Shown: in pieces, positions 1 through 5,408 of the stretch | Layout of the letters: each line of letters starts with the position of its first letter | Position numbering within the stretch: position 1 is the first letter of the stretch | From: Sneathiella sp. | Lineage (GTDB): Bacteria; Pseudomonadota; Alphaproteobacteria; Sneathiellales; Sneathiellaceae | Direction: 5' to 3' | NCBI GenBank assembly: GCA_016765515.1 | Contig: JAESPT010000469.1 | Location: 1 to 5,704 of the forward strand | DNA length: 5,704 nt | Position numbers and translations under genes: made by a program | Notes under the pieces: model-generated | The model's input: only the letters and a program-made list of their open reading frames with translations | What the model was told of the DNA's origin: nothing | Databases searched by the model: none

Positions 1-750
1 AATAATTTCTGCTGAGATTGGATCTTTCAGGCTGGAAACATACAGGGGGAGTGGGTTGATACCATGCTCACGAAATGCAGAAATAAAATCGTCAATAGGT
101 CCCAGATTGTTTGCCTGAAACAGAGCCCGATAGAAGACTAGGGCGGCGACAGGAGCACCGGCAATCCATTGCGAACGAACTGCATTTAAATCGGCAAGTT
201 CAACACCGGGCCAGTATAGACCGGCTTTTAACAGAGGACGAGGTTCCTGCCATTGGGTGTCGTCGCCGACAAGAGCCTGACAATATTTCAAAAATTCTGC
301 ATAGTTACCGCCGCCGCCATGGACCAGATATTGCCAGAGGCGATGGCTTTCTTCCCGCCCAAGGGTGTTTAAAGCGGATAGCTCTTCATCCGGCTGATCG
401 TCACCGGGGAGAAGCGCAAGTTTTATCCCTTTTCTTCGGCAGCATTCTGTTATCTGCTCTGTACCGTAGGGCCAGTAACTGACGCCGCCAAGCAACCGTA
501 CGACAACAAGTTTGGCCGAAGAAATAATTTCCTCTACATAGATATCCACACTGAGGTTATGAATAAGCTGCATATTGTTGGCGAGCCGCAGTGATACAGA
601 ACTATTGTTGCTCGCTGAAAGGGCAAGGGCGAGGCTGGACAGTTCCGTATCGGCTGCAGAAAGAAAAACAATATCACCGGGAGTTTGACCAAGGTCGACG
701 GCTTCTGAACCGTCTGAAATTCCTCCAGGTGTAGCGGCCAGTAGATGCAT
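1..750 (-). CDS. cobN: CobN, cobaltochelatase large subunit (N-terminal 250 residues, cut by window edge)
   Basis: CobN is the large subunit of the ATP-dependent aerobic cobaltochelatase (CobNST), which inserts cobalt into hydrogenobyrinic acid a,c-diamide in the cytoplasm. The frame is open from the ATG at 748-750 to the left edge (250 codons). The protein starts MHLLAATPGGISDGSEAVDL and continues with QTPGDIVFLSAADTEL at about residues 22-37, then LSVDIYVEE, VVVRLLGGVSYWPYG and LALLPGDDQPDEEL, which I recognise as the usual CobN N-terminus. CobN proteins are normally well over 1,000 residues, so most of the gene lies outside the window. The start lies only 3 nt after the cobW stop, so the two genes are surely co-transcribed, under the cobalamin riboswitch upstream. 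No frameshift is seen in the visible part. The H subunit of magnesium chelatase is the related alternative, but the N-terminus and the cobW neighbour favour CobN. Confidence 0.93.
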   Translation of the reverse strand, partial: MHLLAATPGGISDGSEAVDLGQTPGDIVFLSAADTELSSLALALSASNNSSVSLRLANNMQLIHNLSVDIYVEEIISSAKLVVVRLLGGVSYWPYGTEQITECCRRKGIKLALLPGDDQPDEELSALNTLGREESHRLWQYLVHGGGGNYAEFLKYCQALVGDDTQWQEPRPLLKAGLYWPGVELADLNAVRSQWIAGAPVAALVFYRALFQANNLGPIDDFISAFREHGINPLPLYVSSLKDPISAEII

Positions 751-753
751 GAA

Positions 754-1788
754 TTAACCTCGGATCAGGGCGCTGATGGCTTGTTCATCCAAACCTTGTT
801 CTCCGATAACAACCAGTTGGCTGGTGGGTGTTTCGCCGTCCTGCCATTCGCGGTCGTAGTAATGCTGGATCCTGTTGCCAACACCTTGAACAACAAGGCG
901 CATGTCTTTTCCCGCGACGGCTATAAATCCTTTCACCCGTAAAATTCCGTGGCTTTCGATCGCTTTTTGCAGTCGTTCCACAAGCGTTTCCGGGGTGTCT
1001 GGGTTTGGAAGTGTCACGACAAAGCTATCAAAATCATCATGCTCGTGGTCATCCGTTTCATCGTGATGGGATTTTCGAACATCCAGATCATCTTCGGCAG
1101 CAGCCTCAAGGCCTAACAAGATACTGTGATTTATTTTGCCATGACTGGTTTTTACCAGTTTAACGGCGGGACGAATTTGCTCTTTCAGGGCTGCTTCGGC
1201 ACTTGCCAATTCATCTTCACTGAGAAGGTCAGATTTGTTGAGGATAATAAGGTCCGCACAATTGAGCTGATCTTCGAACAACTCTTCAAGCGGACTGTCA
1301 TGATTAAGATTTTCGTCGGCCTCTCGCTGCTCCTGAACAGCCTCCGGGTTGGATGCAAATAATCCGTCTCTAAAAGCGGGGCCATCGACAACCGTGATGA
1401 CGCCGTCCACAGTCACCTGAGTGCGTACTTCCGGCCAGCCAAACGCGCGAACCAAAGGTTTTGGCAGAGCCAATCCTGAGGTTTCAACGATGATATGATC
1501 AGGGCGTTTTTCACGGTCCAACAAATATTGAATTGTTGGCAGAAAATCATCCGCGACAGTGCAACAGATACAGCCATTTGCAAGCTCAACGATATCGTCG
1601 TCACTGCATGTTTCATCACCGCATCCTTTGAGCAGATCCCCATCCACTCCCAGATCACCAAATTCGTTGATAATCAAAGCAATGCGTTTGCCGTTTGCAT
1701 TTTCAATCAGATTGCGGATCAGGCTTGTTTTTCCGGCGCCCAAAAACCCTGTTATGACCGTTGCAGGGATTTTTCCAAGTGTGCTCAT
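754..1788 (-). CDS. cobW: CobW, metal-binding GTPase of cobalamin biosynthesis
   Basis: CobW is a COG0523 G3E-family GTPase thought to deliver cobalt to the CobNST chelatase. In the 344 residues I see the P-loop GFLGAGKT at 14-21, the CobW metal motif GCICC at 72-76 (Cys73, Cys75, Cys76), ETSG at 102-105 and the guanine-specificity motif NKSD at 184-187. A His/Asp-rich linker (HHDETDDHEHDD, 241-252) precedes the C-terminal domain. An extra pair of cysteines (CGDETC, 56-61) lies between the P-loop and the GCICC motif and fits CobW proper rather than the zinc-linked relatives ZigA/YeiR. The length is normal. No strong Shine-Dalgarno precedes the ATG; the start overlaps the stop of a small upstream ORF as ATGA, so translation is probably coupled. 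cobN follows after 3 nt. Expression is expected to be repressed by cobalamin through the upstream riboswitch. Confidence 0.95.
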   Translation of the reverse strand: MSTLGKIPATVITGFLGAGKTSLIRNLIENANGKRIALIINEFGDLGVDGDLLKGCGDETCSDDDIVELANGCICCTVADDFLPTIQYLLDREKRPDHIIVETSGLALPKPLVRAFGWPEVRTQVTVDGVITVVDGPAFRDGLFASNPEAVQEQREADENLNHDSPLEELFEDQLNCADLIILNKSDLLSEDELASAEAALKEQIRPAVKLVKTSHGKINHSILLGLEAAAEDDLDVRKSHHDETDDHEHDDFDSFVVTLPNPDTPETLVERLQKAIESHGILRVKGFIAVAGKDMRLVVQGVGNRIQHYYDREWQDGETPTSQLVVIGEQGLDEQAISALIRG

Positions 1789-1919
1789 TCTGTGTCATCC
1801 AGTCTCATCAAAGTATTATGGGCGGGGGAATGAGCTGCGCGCAATATTCTCTTCATTTCAAAAGAATATGTCTTGGCACAAACTGGTGCATAATGGTTGG
1901 TTGTTATTTTACCACTCAT
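1785..1919 (-). CDS. Small uncharacterised protein (44 aa) between the cobalamin riboswitch and cobW
   Basis: This frame is the first one downstream of the riboswitch. A strong Shine-Dalgarno GGAGG (1926-1930) lies 6 nt before the ATG at 1917-1919; a second in-frame ATG directly upstream (1920-1922) has only 3 nt of spacing, so I chose the inner one. The peptide begins MSGKITTNHYAPVCAKTYSF and ends MRLDDTE. It has one Cys (14), three His (9, 30, 34), a basic central stretch and no membrane segment. Its TGA (1785-1787) overlaps the cobW ATG (1786-1788) as ATGA, the classic arrangement for translational coupling. I do not recognise the family. It is unlike CbtB, the short cobalt-transport protein often found near such riboswitches, which has a transmembrane helix. 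It may be a real small protein of the cobalt pathway, or a coupling leader that lets the riboswitch control cobW. The ribosome binding site and overlap are seen directly; any function is inference. Confidence 0.62.
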   Translation of the reverse strand: MSGKITTNHYAPVCAKTYSFEMKRILRAAHSPAHNTLMRLDDTE

Positions 1920-1928
1920 CATGATCCT

Positions 1929-1957
1929 CCGTCATGTCGCAATTTATTTTATGACGG
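1929..1957 (-). promoter_or_regulatory. Putative riboswitch expression-platform hairpin at the ribosome binding site
   Basis: CCGTCAT (minus strand, 1951-1957) is perfectly complementary to ATGACGG (1929-1935), giving a 7-bp stem around a 15-nt A-rich loop. The right arm includes the first two G of the GGAGG Shine-Dalgarno (1926-1930), so the hairpin would partly hide it. The left arm shares CCGTC with the 3' strand of aptamer helix P1, so the two pairings compete. The loop carries AAAA, which could contact the UUUU loop of the TAGC-TTTT-GCTA hairpin of the aptamer (about 2017-2028), reminiscent of the known L5-L13 kissing contact. The stem is seen directly; its role and that contact are inference. 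Confidence 0.5.
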
Positions 1958-2122
1958 CAGGTCTCCTGGCTTACGAATGACACCTTTACTTGCCTTCCCG
2001 TCGGTGGACAGTGGCATGTAGCAAAAGCTAGTCGCTTACAGTTGCGGGGACAGCCACGGAATTGATCAAAGTGATCTCACCGCGTTCCCTTTTAATCCCG
2101 GAATTTACTTCCTGGAACCATC
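1953..2122 (-). promoter_or_regulatory. Cobalamin riboswitch aptamer (AdoCbl-type)
   Basis: Read on the minus strand, the hallmarks of the cobalamin riboswitch (Rfam RF00174) appear in order. GATGGTTCC (about 2114-2122) opens P1/P2. AGGGAACGCGGTGAGATC (2073-2090) matches the GGGAA-GGTGA core. CCCCGCAACTGTAAGCG (2033-2049) and GCCACTG (2009-2015) follow, then GGGAAGGCA (1991-1999) and the B12 box AGCCAGGAGACCTGCC (1956-1971). P1 can close as GATGG (2118-2122) with CCGTC (1953-1957), including one G-U pair. The element ends 23 nt before the GGAGG of the small ORF that leads into cobW and cobN, so control at translation initiation is likely, as is usual in Gram-negative bacteria. The ends given are set by the P1 pairing and may be off by several bases. 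Confidence 0.95.
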
Positions 2123-2129
2123 GAGGCGG

Positions 2130-2158
2130 ACGCTAAGGCTGTTCGTAACTTCTGTCAA
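2130..2158 (-). promoter_or_regulatory. Putative promoter of the riboswitch-cobW-cobN transcript
   Basis: A perfect -35 consensus TTGACA (minus strand, 2153-2158) is followed after 17 nt by TAGCGT (2130-2135), a weak -10 matching TATAAT at 3 of 6 positions. The predicted transcription start near 2123 would fall right at the 5' base of the aptamer, which fits a riboswitch leader but leaves no extra 5' sequence. The weak -10 keeps confidence low. Confidence 0.4.
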
Positions 2159-2230
2159 TTCAATAAGTGACTGTCTGTAAAATTCTCTGTATATCAAATG
2201 TGGTTATACTGATTTTCATGGAATAAAATA

Positions 2231-2647
2231 ATGCCTCCTTTTCATCTCGCTTTTCCTGTCTTGAATATTGAAGATACCCGCGATTTTTACGGGAATTTAT
2301 TGGGATGTAGTGTTGGCCGTGAGGCGGAAAAATGGATTGATTTCAATTTTTTTGGTCACCAGATTTCTGCCCATGTAAAACCGGAGCAGTGTGATCCAGT
2401 GAAAACGAATAAGGTGGACGGGGACAATGTACCCGTTCGGCATTTCGGGGCGGTTTTGGAATGGTCCCAATGGGAAGAATTGCGGGACACTCTAAAAATT
2501 GAAAGTGTTCCTTTTTTGATCGAACCCCGTATTCGATTTGAAGGAGAGGCTGGGGAGCAGGGAATCTTCTTTTTGGCTGATCCGTCCGGTAATGCGCTGG
2601 AATTCAAGACATTCAAAAATTTAGACAACCTTTTCGATCCCGAGTGA
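2231..2647 (+). CDS. VOC-superfamily protein (glyoxalase/bleomycin resistance/dioxygenase fold)
   Basis: This 138-residue protein has the vicinal oxygen chelate layout. It starts FHLAFPVLNIEDTRDFYGNL (4-23), which is the first beta strand and helix, with His5 as a likely metal ligand. His71 in RHFGAVLEW opens the second module, and Glu124 in DPSGNALEFKTF (117-128) is the usual C-terminal ligand. His43 or His48 may contribute a fourth. All positions needed for metal binding therefore appear present, so it is probably a metal-dependent enzyme, but the substrate cannot be read from the sequence. The length is typical of a single-domain VOC protein. The start ATG has only a weak GGA (2220-2222) 8 nt upstream. 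The gene is divergent from the riboswitch operon and convergent with cobC, whose 3' end it overlaps by 27 bp. No link to cobalamin synthesis is implied by the family itself. Confidence 0.85.
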   Translation: MPPFHLAFPVLNIEDTRDFYGNLLGCSVGREAEKWIDFNFFGHQISAHVKPEQCDPVKTNKVDGDNVPVRHFGAVLEWSQWEELRDTLKIESVPFLIEPRIRFEGEAGEQGIFFLADPSGNALEFKTFKNLDNLFDPE

Positions 2648-3676
2648 CTGGTTTTCGAATTTTGAAAGAGTGTTCTGCAGTCTGTCCCACTGCTCTGACT
2701 CGCCCGGTAATCCAAATCGCAGGTAATCCGGAAAGTCCGGAAAGGGACGCGTGAGAATTCTACTCTCGCCCAGTGTGTTGAAGAGTGTTGTCGCCTGGTC
2801 TGTCTGCACAAGTGTAAATAAATTCGTGCTCCCGACGATAGGAAGATTTGTATCGATGAGTATTTTTTCCAGTTTTCGAGTTTGCTGATGCAGTTTCTCT
2901 TTCATGTTTTCTGTCCAGTTAGTATCGGCAAGAGCCGTTATCCCGAGGAAGGCAGCCGGACCGCTGACCGCCCAGGGGCCAAGCTGTTCCTTAATTTTGG
3001 AAACCATATCCGCATCTCCAAGGACAAAACCCAAACGAAGTCCCGCCAAGCCAAAGAATTTTCCAAAGGACTTTAGAATCAATACCCCTTTGGCGGGCAA
3101 ATGCGGTGCATAGGAGTGTGTCGGCGTGAGATCCATAAATGCTTCGTCCAAAACCAGTAGCCCGCCTCTTTTCTCAAGGCGTTGCTGAAGATCTTTTAGC
3201 ACTTCTATTTCGATAATTTTACCTGTCGGATTATTCGGCGTTACAACGACAATAATCTGCACAGATGAAGGGACATCTTGCAGATCGTCTACAGCGAGCA
3301 CAGTATGCCCGGCGGCTTTCCAGCATTTAGCATGTTCTGCATAGGTTGGTGAGAGTATCGCAACTTCGGCAGGATCTCTCAGATGGGGAAGAAGTTGCAG
3401 AGCAGACTGAGTCCCGGGGCAGGCGACAATGTCTGCCTTGTCTGAATTTTTATAATAGTGTTTTGCCGTCTGCAGCAAGTCTGTTTCAATCGAAGCGCCT
3501 GGTAATCGGGTCCATATTTCTGTCGGAATTTGAGGCAGCGGATAGGCATGCGGATTGATTCCTGTACTCAGGTCGATCCAGGGTAAGCCATCTGAACCAA
3601 AGTACCTTTTTGCCCAGGTGAGATCACCGCCATGGAAAGTCACTCGATTATAAGTCTGGGTGAATTGTTGTGTCAT
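2621..3676 (-). CDS. cobC: CobC-type L-threonine-O-3-phosphate decarboxylase
   Basis: This is a class I/II fold PLP enzyme expected to turn L-threonine phosphate into (R)-1-amino-2-propanol O-2-phosphate, the linker that joins the corrin ring and the nucleotide loop of cobalamin. The N-terminus HGGDLTWAKRYFG (15-27) with WIDLSTGINPHAYPLP (33-48) is the family signature. TPNNPTG (146-152) and LDEAF (176-180, Asp177) bind the cofactor, and Lys206 in SFGKFFGLAGLRLG (203-216) is the expected Schiff-base lysine. Arg320 in LRFGLPG is a likely carboxylate ligand. At 351 residues it has full length. The alphaproteobacterial name is cobC; the enterobacterial equivalent is cobD. A histidinol-phosphate aminotransferase is the closest alternative, but the N-terminus argues against it. 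The ribosome binding site is weak (AAGAAG about 8 nt before the ATG). No riboswitch lies upstream, and the usual partner cobD/cbiB is not adjacent upstream. Confidence 0.9.
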   Translation of the reverse strand: MTQQFTQTYNRVTFHGGDLTWAKRYFGSDGLPWIDLSTGINPHAYPLPQIPTEIWTRLPGASIETDLLQTAKHYYKNSDKADIVACPGTQSALQLLPHLRDPAEVAILSPTYAEHAKCWKAAGHTVLAVDDLQDVPSSVQIIVVVTPNNPTGKIIEIEVLKDLQQRLEKRGGLLVLDEAFMDLTPTHSYAPHLPAKGVLILKSFGKFFGLAGLRLGFVLGDADMVSKIKEQLGPWAVSGPAAFLGITALADTNWTENMKEKLHQQTRKLEKILIDTNLPIVGSTNLFTLVQTDQATTLFNTLGESRILTRPFPDFPDYLRFGLPGESEQWDRLQNTLSKFENQSLGIEKVV

Positions 3677-3723
3677 GACGGGCTTCTTTTCAGCATAAAG
3701 CGGATTTGGTATTCGCTCCTCAT

Positions 3724-3737
3724 AACAGAATGCTGTT
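3724..3737. repeat. Short palindrome in the cobC / ABC ATPase divergent intergenic region
   Basis: AACAG-AATG-CTGTT is a 5-bp perfect inverted repeat with a 4-nt centre, lying between the two divergent genes (intergenic space 3677-3796). It could be a transcription factor operator shared by both. It is short enough to be chance, and I do not recognise it as a known box. No convincing promoter pair was found for either gene in this 120-bp space. Confidence 0.25.
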
Positions 3738-3783
3738 TAAAATCGCAAACTTATCCTGTAGCTTAACCGTTACTATTATTCTT

Positions 3784-3787
3784 GGAG
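3784..3787 (+). promoter_or_regulatory. Shine-Dalgarno GGAG that sets the start of the ABC ATPase gene
   Basis: GGAG lies 9 nt before the in-frame GTG at 3797-3799. The longer frame would start at TTG 3782, which overlaps this site and has no Shine-Dalgarno of its own. The ATG at 3790 is out of frame. GTG 3797 is therefore the preferred start. Confidence 0.6.
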
Positions 3788-3796
3788 TTATGGCAA

Positions 3797-4582
3797 GTGC
3801 CTGGAACTACACCGAAAATTGAAATATCAGGACTGCAAAAGAGCTTTAACAACCAGCTGGCGCTGGATGGTGTTGATCTTGACGTGAAGGCAGGTGAAAT
3901 CCTGACGCTTATCGGCCCCTCGGGTTCCGGCAAAACATTGACGCTGAAATGTATTTTGGGGCTGATGAAATCTGACGCGGGCACAATTAAAGTTGATGGA
4001 CAGGATGTAACGCATCTGAAAGGTCAGGAATATGACGATTATTTGAAACAATTCGGTATCTTGTTTCAAAAATCAGGCCTTTTTGACGGCTTGCCTGTCT
4101 GGGAAAATATTTGCTTTCGTTTATTGCAGGAACCGGGTGCAACCCGAAAAAATGTCCGGGAGCAAGCCGCAGATAAATTGAAATCCGTAGGATTATCGCC
4201 TGATGTTGCTGATTTATTTCCGGCAGAACTCTCCGGCGGTATGCAAAAAAGAGTAGGAATTGCGCGTGCTCTAGCCGGTGCGCCGGAAATACTGTTCCTC
4301 GATGAACCGACGGCTGGCCTTGACCCCATCATGAGTAATGTAATCAATGAACTCGTGGTTCGAAATGTTAGAGAACTTGGTAGTACAGCAATATTGGTTA
4401 CCAGTAATCTCGTAACCGCGCGGAGCGTTTCAGATAAAATTGCCATGTTGCATGAGGGGCGTTGTGTCTGGTCTGGCGCCGTAGATGAAATTGCACACAA
4501 CCATAATCCCTATGTAGAACAATTTTGGAACAAGAAAAAAGATGGTCCTATAAAAATGCCGGTTACCTCACTTACTTATTAA
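3797..4582 (+). CDS. MlaF-like ABC transporter ATP-binding protein with altered H-loop
   Basis: This 261-residue ATPase (numbered from GTG 3797) belongs to the MlaF/Ttg2A/Mkl group, whose members energise phospholipid transport between the inner and outer membrane with MlaE (permease) and MlaD (MCE protein). In order I see Walker A GPSGSGKT (40-47), the Q-loop in FQKSGLFDGLPVWENI (90-105, Gln91), the signature LSGGMQ (145-150), and Walker B ILFLDEPTAGLDP (165-177). Family-typical features follow: IAMLHEGRCVWSG, and QFWNKKKDGPIKMP, which matches the C-terminal QF...GPI tail of MlaF. The oddity is the H-loop: where relatives have THD, this protein has TSN (202-204), so the switch histidine is serine. 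No mlaE or mlaD lies on either side. It may work with a permease encoded elsewhere, act as a regulator, or have lost activity. The reading frame is clean, which argues against a simple pseudogene. Family is sure, function less so. Confidence 0.85.
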   Translation: MPGTTPKIEISGLQKSFNNQLALDGVDLDVKAGEILTLIGPSGSGKTLTLKCILGLMKSDAGTIKVDGQDVTHLKGQEYDDYLKQFGILFQKSGLFDGLPVWENICFRLLQEPGATRKNVREQAADKLKSVGLSPDVADLFPAELSGGMQKRVGIARALAGAPEILFLDEPTAGLDPIMSNVINELVVRNVRELGSTAILVTSNLVTARSVSDKIAMLHEGRCVWSGAVDEIAHNHNPYVEQFWNKKKDGPIKMPVTSLTY

Positions 4583-4619
4583 AAGACCAGTCACATTTGT
4601 AGCGTTTCACGCGTCCTAA

Positions 4620-4652
4620 TAGTCTCTATAGCCGAATAAATTTCAGAGACTA
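4620..4652 (+). repeat. 8-bp inverted repeat directly before the start codon of the downstream gene
   Basis: TAGTCTCT (4620-4627) and AGAGACTA (4645-4652) are perfect inverted copies around 17 nt; the ATG follows one base later. The right arm occupies the place of the Shine-Dalgarno (its AGAGA is the only purine run there). In RNA it would fold into a stem with AU ends that hides the initiation region; in DNA it could be an operator. It is not followed by a T-run, so it does not look like a terminator for the ATPase gene. Confidence 0.5.
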
Positions 4653-4653
4653 C

Positions 4654-5388
4654 ATGACCAAACCCACGAGATTATCCGCTGAAATTCAATCTTTGCTTTT
4701 GCCCAGAAAACCTCTGCCTTGGACAGATGTAAAGGGATTCATGTCTCCTTGGGCCAAGCAGGTTATTATAGAAAATGATGCGTCTCGGGCATTTTTGTCC
4801 TCTATACATGATCAGGAGCAGGACGAGAGGTCTATCATACGGGATCAAGTGGAAGGTGCGATCACCGGTTTGTCATCGAAATCAACACGGTTCTGGATGG
4901 CTGAATATACGTTTATGGCCAAATTCCTGACAATAGATCAATTGATATCCTATGCACCTGCGTTCGTAAAACTTGCGTATTCAATGCCGATAAAACTCGT
5001 TTCTGTCCGCCGCTTGGTTGTCAGAAAATATCTGGCGTCCATTATCCCTTATGCGAACGATTTTATGTTGCGTCAGCAGCGGAAATTTTGTCGAAGCAGT
5101 GTTCTGTTCTATCCGTCTGACTTGTTGTTTACCATGGCAGACAGATTTAGTTCCTTAATGAAAAGATCCGTGGATCAATCCATGAGCGCTAATCGAAAAC
5201 GAGTGTTAATGAGTGTGCGCTCATTACAAATCATGAGTGACAATGAAGTATGTGAGCGATTTAGAACAGAGGAAGAATATTTGACTGAGCTTGCATTCCT
5301 ACAAACTCAGTGCCGGTATTATCGGATAGATGTCTCTGAGATTTATCACATCACAGGTAAAGATTTACGCCAGTTCTGGACGTTCTGA
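4654..5388 (+). CDS. Uncharacterised basic protein (244 aa)
   Basis: I do not recognise this protein. It has no signal peptide and no P-loop, CxxC or other catalytic motif that I can name. It is rich in Arg/Lys, Ser and aromatic residues. Residues about 91-123 (including LISYAPAFVKLAYSMPIKLV) are fairly hydrophobic and may form a buried or membrane-touching helix, interrupted by Lys and Pro. A basic helical stretch follows at 138-190, and the C-terminus ends RQFWTF. The ATG at 4654 has no good Shine-Dalgarno and sits behind an inverted repeat; no other start codon is in frame upstream before the TAG at 4600. The ATG at 4741 (Met30) has AAGGGA just upstream and could give a 215-residue form. 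It lies 71 nt after the ATPase gene on the same strand, so co-transcription is possible, and it converges with the synthetase gene 20 nt downstream. The long unbroken frame supports a real gene. Confidence 0.65.
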   Translation: MTKPTRLSAEIQSLLLPRKPLPWTDVKGFMSPWAKQVIIENDASRAFLSSIHDQEQDERSIIRDQVEGAITGLSSKSTRFWMAEYTFMAKFLTIDQLISYAPAFVKLAYSMPIKLVSVRRLVVRKYLASIIPYANDFMLRQQRKFCRSSVLFYPSDLLFTMADRFSSLMKRSVDQSMSANRKRVLMSVRSLQIMSDNEVCERFRTEEEYLTELAFLQTQCRYYRIDVSEIYHITGKDLRQFWTF

Positions 5389-5408
5389 TACACAGGATGG
5401 GAATTTTG

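Noticed and set aside
111..482. Open plus-strand frame of 123 codons opposite cobN.
   Set aside because: It is antisense to a clearly recognisable CobN frame and its translation, full of Arg and His, looks like a shadow of the coding strand.
1126..1924. Several plus-strand frames opposite cobW and its leader.
   Set aside because: They lie antisense to cobW, whose motifs are intact, and show no family resemblance or ribosome binding sites.
2182..2210. TATACT (2205-2210) as a -10 element for the VOC gene.
   Set aside because: The hexamer at the right distance upstream (ATTCTC) has no likeness to a -35 and there is no extended -10, so the promoter cannot be supported.
3676..3726. A 16-codon frame upstream of cobC (minus strand, MRSEYQIRFMLKRSPS) whose stop overlaps the cobC ATG as TCATGA, recalling the small ORF before cobW.
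   Set aside because: It has no Shine-Dalgarno before its ATG, is very short, and nothing in the composition suggests selection. Chance is the better explanation.
3751..3779. TTATCC - 17 nt - TATTAT as a promoter for the ABC ATPase gene.
   Set aside because: The implied start near 3786 would fall within the Shine-Dalgarno at 3784-3787, and the -35 matches at only three positions.
4066..4500. A 144-codon minus-strand frame inside the ABC ATPase gene.
   Set aside because: It is complementary to the Walker B/signature coding region and has no recognisable content.
5389..5408. A bidirectional terminator between the two convergent genes at the right end.
   Set aside because: The 20-nt gap has no inverted repeat with a flanking T-run.
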